Source: Pseudomonas allokribbensis (lineage in GTDB: Bacteria; Pseudomonadota; Gammaproteobacteria; Pseudomonadales; Pseudomonadaceae). From it: a stretch of 64,000 nt of DNA. The first letter of the stretch is position 1. Every line of letters begins with the position of its first letter. The DNA lies in the NCBI RefSeq assembly GCF_014863605.1, contig NZ_CP062252.1:4411001-4475000 (forward strand), read 5' to 3'. Shown here one piece after another: positions 62,270-64,000 of this stretch. Below the pieces are notes generated by a model. The model was not told the DNA's origin. It searched no databases and was given only the letters and a program-made list of their open reading frames with translations. Made by a program: the position numbers and the translations under genes.

Positions 62270-63352
62270 TTAATAAGAGGGAGCGGAATACACGTCGTAG
62301 GTCTGGCGGATCATCAACGCGGCGCTGAAGCGCTCGCGGACGATGCGCCGACCTTCGAGTCCAAGGACCGACAACGCGGGTTTCTGGATCTGCTTCAGGC
62401 GATCGGCCAACGCGTGGTGATCACCGGTGGGGAATACGTAGCCGGATACCCCGTGAGTGACCAGTTCCGGCAGCGAGGTGCAGTCGCTGGCAATCACCGG
62501 CAGGCCCAGCGCCATGCCTTCCAGCGGCACCATGGCAAAGCCTTCCCAGCGACTAGGAACGATCAGCGCATCGGCCTGTTGGTACAGCGCGTTGACTTCG
62601 GCCGGCGTGACCCACGGCAGGTATTGAACGCCGTCCATTGGCGGGCACTCGACCGTTGCCTCGTTGACCGCACTGCCGACCACCGTCAGTTTCAGATCGT
62701 TGCGCCCGGCCTTGGCATAGGCCTTGAGCAGCACGTCGAAACCTTTCTGATAATCGAGCCGACCGACGAAGAGCAGATGAATCGGCTGCGGATCCTCGGC
62801 TTTGCGCTCGTCATCCTTTGGGTGGATGCCGTTGTAGATCAGTCGCATGCGCTTGCGCTCGATGCCGAACGCTGCGGCTTTGTCCATCTCGTACTGGCTG
62901 ACGCAGATGATCGTGTCCGTGACCTTCTGCAACACCCGCTCGATCCACGCATAGACTTTCTGCTTGATCGGCGAGCTTTCCATCAGGAACGAAAAGGCAT
63001 GCGGGCAATAGACGATTTTCGGTTTGCGCCACGGCCGCAAAAGCACGCACACGCAACGGCCGATCACCCCGGAAAACGTACTGTGCAGATGCACGACATC
63101 GGGTTTTTCCTTGAGCATCACTTGCATCAGGCGCCAGGCAAAACGCAGCAGCGAAGGCACATTGCGCCCGGTTCGATCGAAAGTACGGATCTGTTGCGGC
63201 GCGATGCCGTGCAGTTCCTTTTCCTGATCCTGCGGCACCAGATACACCAGCTCGTAGTTGGCGCGGTCATCTTCCGGGGACGCGGAAATCGTGCGGATCA
63301 CCGTCGCGACGCCACCTTTTATCGTTTCAGCCACGTGCAGTATTTTTTTCAC
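62270..63352 (-). CDS. Glycosyltransferase family 4
   Basis: The 360-residue protein has a GT-B fold. The N-terminal acceptor side starts KKILHVAETIKGGVATVIRT and has VVHLHSTFSGVIGRC. The C-terminal donor side starts LLFVGRLDYQKGFDVLLKAY and has the EGFAMVPLEGMALGLPVIAS block with the Glu-x7-Glu pattern, then GVSGYVFPTGD. It retains the anomeric configuration in adding one sugar to the lipid-linked repeat unit. It starts at GTG with GGTGG just upstream. It is the only elongating glycosyltransferase in the window; others are presumably beyond the right edge. Confidence 0.92.
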   Translation of the reverse strand: MKKILHVAETIKGGVATVIRTISASPEDDRANYELVYLVPQDQEKELHGIAPQQIRTFDRTGRNVPSLLRFAWRLMQVMLKEKPDVVHLHSTFSGVIGRCVCVLLRPWRKPKIVYCPHAFSFLMESSPIKQKVYAWIERVLQKVTDTIICVSQYEMDKAAAFGIERKRMRLIYNGIHPKDDERKAEDPQPIHLLFVGRLDYQKGFDVLLKAYAKAGRNDLKLTVVGSAVNEATVECPPMDGVQYLPWVTPAEVNALYQQADALIVPSRWEGFAMVPLEGMALGLPVIASDCTSLPELVTHGVSGYVFPTGDHHALADRLKQIQKPALSVLGLEGRRIVRERFSAALMIRQTYDVYSAPSY

Positions 63353-63393
63353 AACCCACCCACTTTCTTGCCGGTAAGGACAATCACTGATTT

Positions 63394-64000
63394 TCAGGAC
63401 TTGTCGGACGCGTATTCGTAGTTGTAGTAGCCGTAGCTGCCGTTGCCGTAGTAACTGGCCGCACGCTTCTCGACGCCGTTGAACACCGCGCCTTTCAACT
63501 CGATGCCGTTCTGGGCGAAGCGGCGAATCGTCAGTTCGATCTCTTTGGCCGGGTTCACCCCGAAGCGCGCGACGATCAGGCTGATGCCCGCTTCGCGACC
63601 GACAATCGCCGCATCCGTCACCGCCAGCAGCGGCGGTGTGTCGATGATCACCACGTCATAACGCTCGCTGAGTTGCGCCAACAGTTCGCGGAAATTGGCG
63701 TGCATCAACAGCTCGGATGGATTGGGCGGCACCTGACCACGGCTGATGAAGTGCAGGTTGTCGACTTCGACCTTGTTGATCGCCTGCTCCAGGGTGCAGC
63801 GCTTGACCAGCAAGTCCGACAAACCGTTGGTGATCGGCGTGTTCAGCGACTTGTGCAGATGCCCCTTGCGCATGTCGGCATCGATCAGCACCACCCGCTG
63901 TCCGCTCTGCGCCATGACTGCCGCAAGGTTGGAAGACACAAAGGTCTTGCCGACCTGCGGGCTCGGGCCGGAAATCATGATGCGGTTGTTGGTCGAATCC
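63394..64000 (-). CDS. Tyrosine autokinase/copolymerase (Wzc type), C-terminal part
   Basis: About 200 C-terminal residues of a reverse-strand gene enter from the right edge. The Walker A-like motif is SGPSPQVGKTFVSSNLAAVM, the A' motif is VVLIDADMRKGHLHKSL, and the B motif is YDVVIIDTPPLLAVTDAA. A tyrosine-rich tail contains ASYYGNGSYGYYNYEYASD. These are the marks of bacterial tyrosine kinases that control chain length in Wzx/Wzy systems and contact a Wza channel. The N-terminal membrane part is outside the window. The GT4 gene follows after 41 bp in the same direction. Confidence 0.92.
   Translation of the reverse strand, partial: DSTNNRIMISGPSPQVGKTFVSSNLAAVMAQSGQRVVLIDADMRKGHLHKSLNTPITNGLSDLLVKRCTLEQAINKVEVDNLHFISRGQVPPNPSELLMHANFRELLAQLSERYDVVIIDTPPLLAVTDAAIVGREAGISLIVARFGVNPAKEIELTIRRFAQNGIELKGAVFNGVEKRAASYYGNGSYGYYNYEYASDKS

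Noticed and set aside
1..64000. CRISPR arrays, tRNA or rRNA genes, integrases, complete insertion sequences
   Set aside because: No regularly spaced repeats, no cloverleaf or rRNA-like conserved segments and no transposase or integrase protein were seen in any frame.

Overview
The window looks like chromosome from a Pseudomonas of the fluorescens group. This is inferred from the high-GC coding bias, FecI/FecR/TonB-receptor iron signalling, copABCD, a periplasmic PheC-type cyclohexadienyl dehydratase, Pseudomonas-type small families (DUF6124-like, DUF2388-like), a REP palindrome and Vfr/CRP-type operator sequences. No rRNA, tRNA, CRISPR array, integrase or complete insertion sequence was seen.

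Layout. 1-0.7 kb: the end of a FecI/FecR pair. 0.7-1.6 kb: an unrecognised gene. 1.8-5.7 kb: a catabolic trio (Rieske oxygenase, GMC oxidoreductase, GlxA/AraC-type regulator). 5.7-6.4 kb: a class II aldolase-like gene. 6.8-10.7 kb: a solitary C-A-T-TE nonribosomal peptide synthetase (NRPS) module. 10.8-17.1 kb: a two-partner secretion pair (FHA-like TpsA and its TpsB pore). 17.2-22.4 kb: MFS exporter, AraC regulator, EmrAB-like pump and an AhpD-like protein. 22.7-26.7 kb: a complete FecI-FecR-TonB receptor unit. 26.7-31.3 kb: diguanylate cyclase, membrane protein, RNase T2, a hypothetical gene and a LysR regulator. 31.4-37.6 kb: azoreductase, copABCD, pheC-like and pseH-like genes. 37.7-42.0 kb: an accessory stretch with a lipoprotein, a DUF6124-like gene, a structured intergenic element, a PAAR spike gene, a glycine-rich putative effector, two paralogous putative immunity genes between AT-rich inverted repeats, and a secreted protein. 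42.2-44.5 kb: dusA, a DUF2388-like gene and uppP. 45.0-64.0 kb: an exopolysaccharide locus.

The polysaccharide locus is the largest coherent system. Two unusual OmpR-type winged-helix regulators sit in AT-rich DNA with a perfect CRP/Vfr core site upstream. They are followed by an initiating glycosyl-1-phosphate transferase (WcaJ type), then a reverse-strand operon resembling gfcA-gfcE-gfcB-gfcC-gfcD (yjbE, wza, yjbF, yjbG, yjbH), then galE, divergent galU, and a gene that is only the C-terminal domain of a phosphomannomutase. A reverse-strand operon entering from the right edge supplies a BY-kinase/copolymerase, a GT4 glycosyltransferase, a pyruvyl transferase, a Wzx flippase, a Wzy-like membrane protein, an acyltransferase-3 protein and an SGNH hydrolase. 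Together these predict a pyruvylated, acylated, Wzx/Wzy-made polymer exported through a group-4-capsule-like outer-membrane system. The right end of the locus lies outside the window.

The most original leads are the hybrid gfc/Wzy locus with its pseudo-receiver regulators and stand-alone phosphomannomutase domain, the PAAR/effector/double-immunity cassette bracketed by a duplicated DUF6124 gene end, the hairpin-rich element at 38.44-38.65 kb, and the orphan NRPS module. All functions are read from sequence motifs; no database search was possible.
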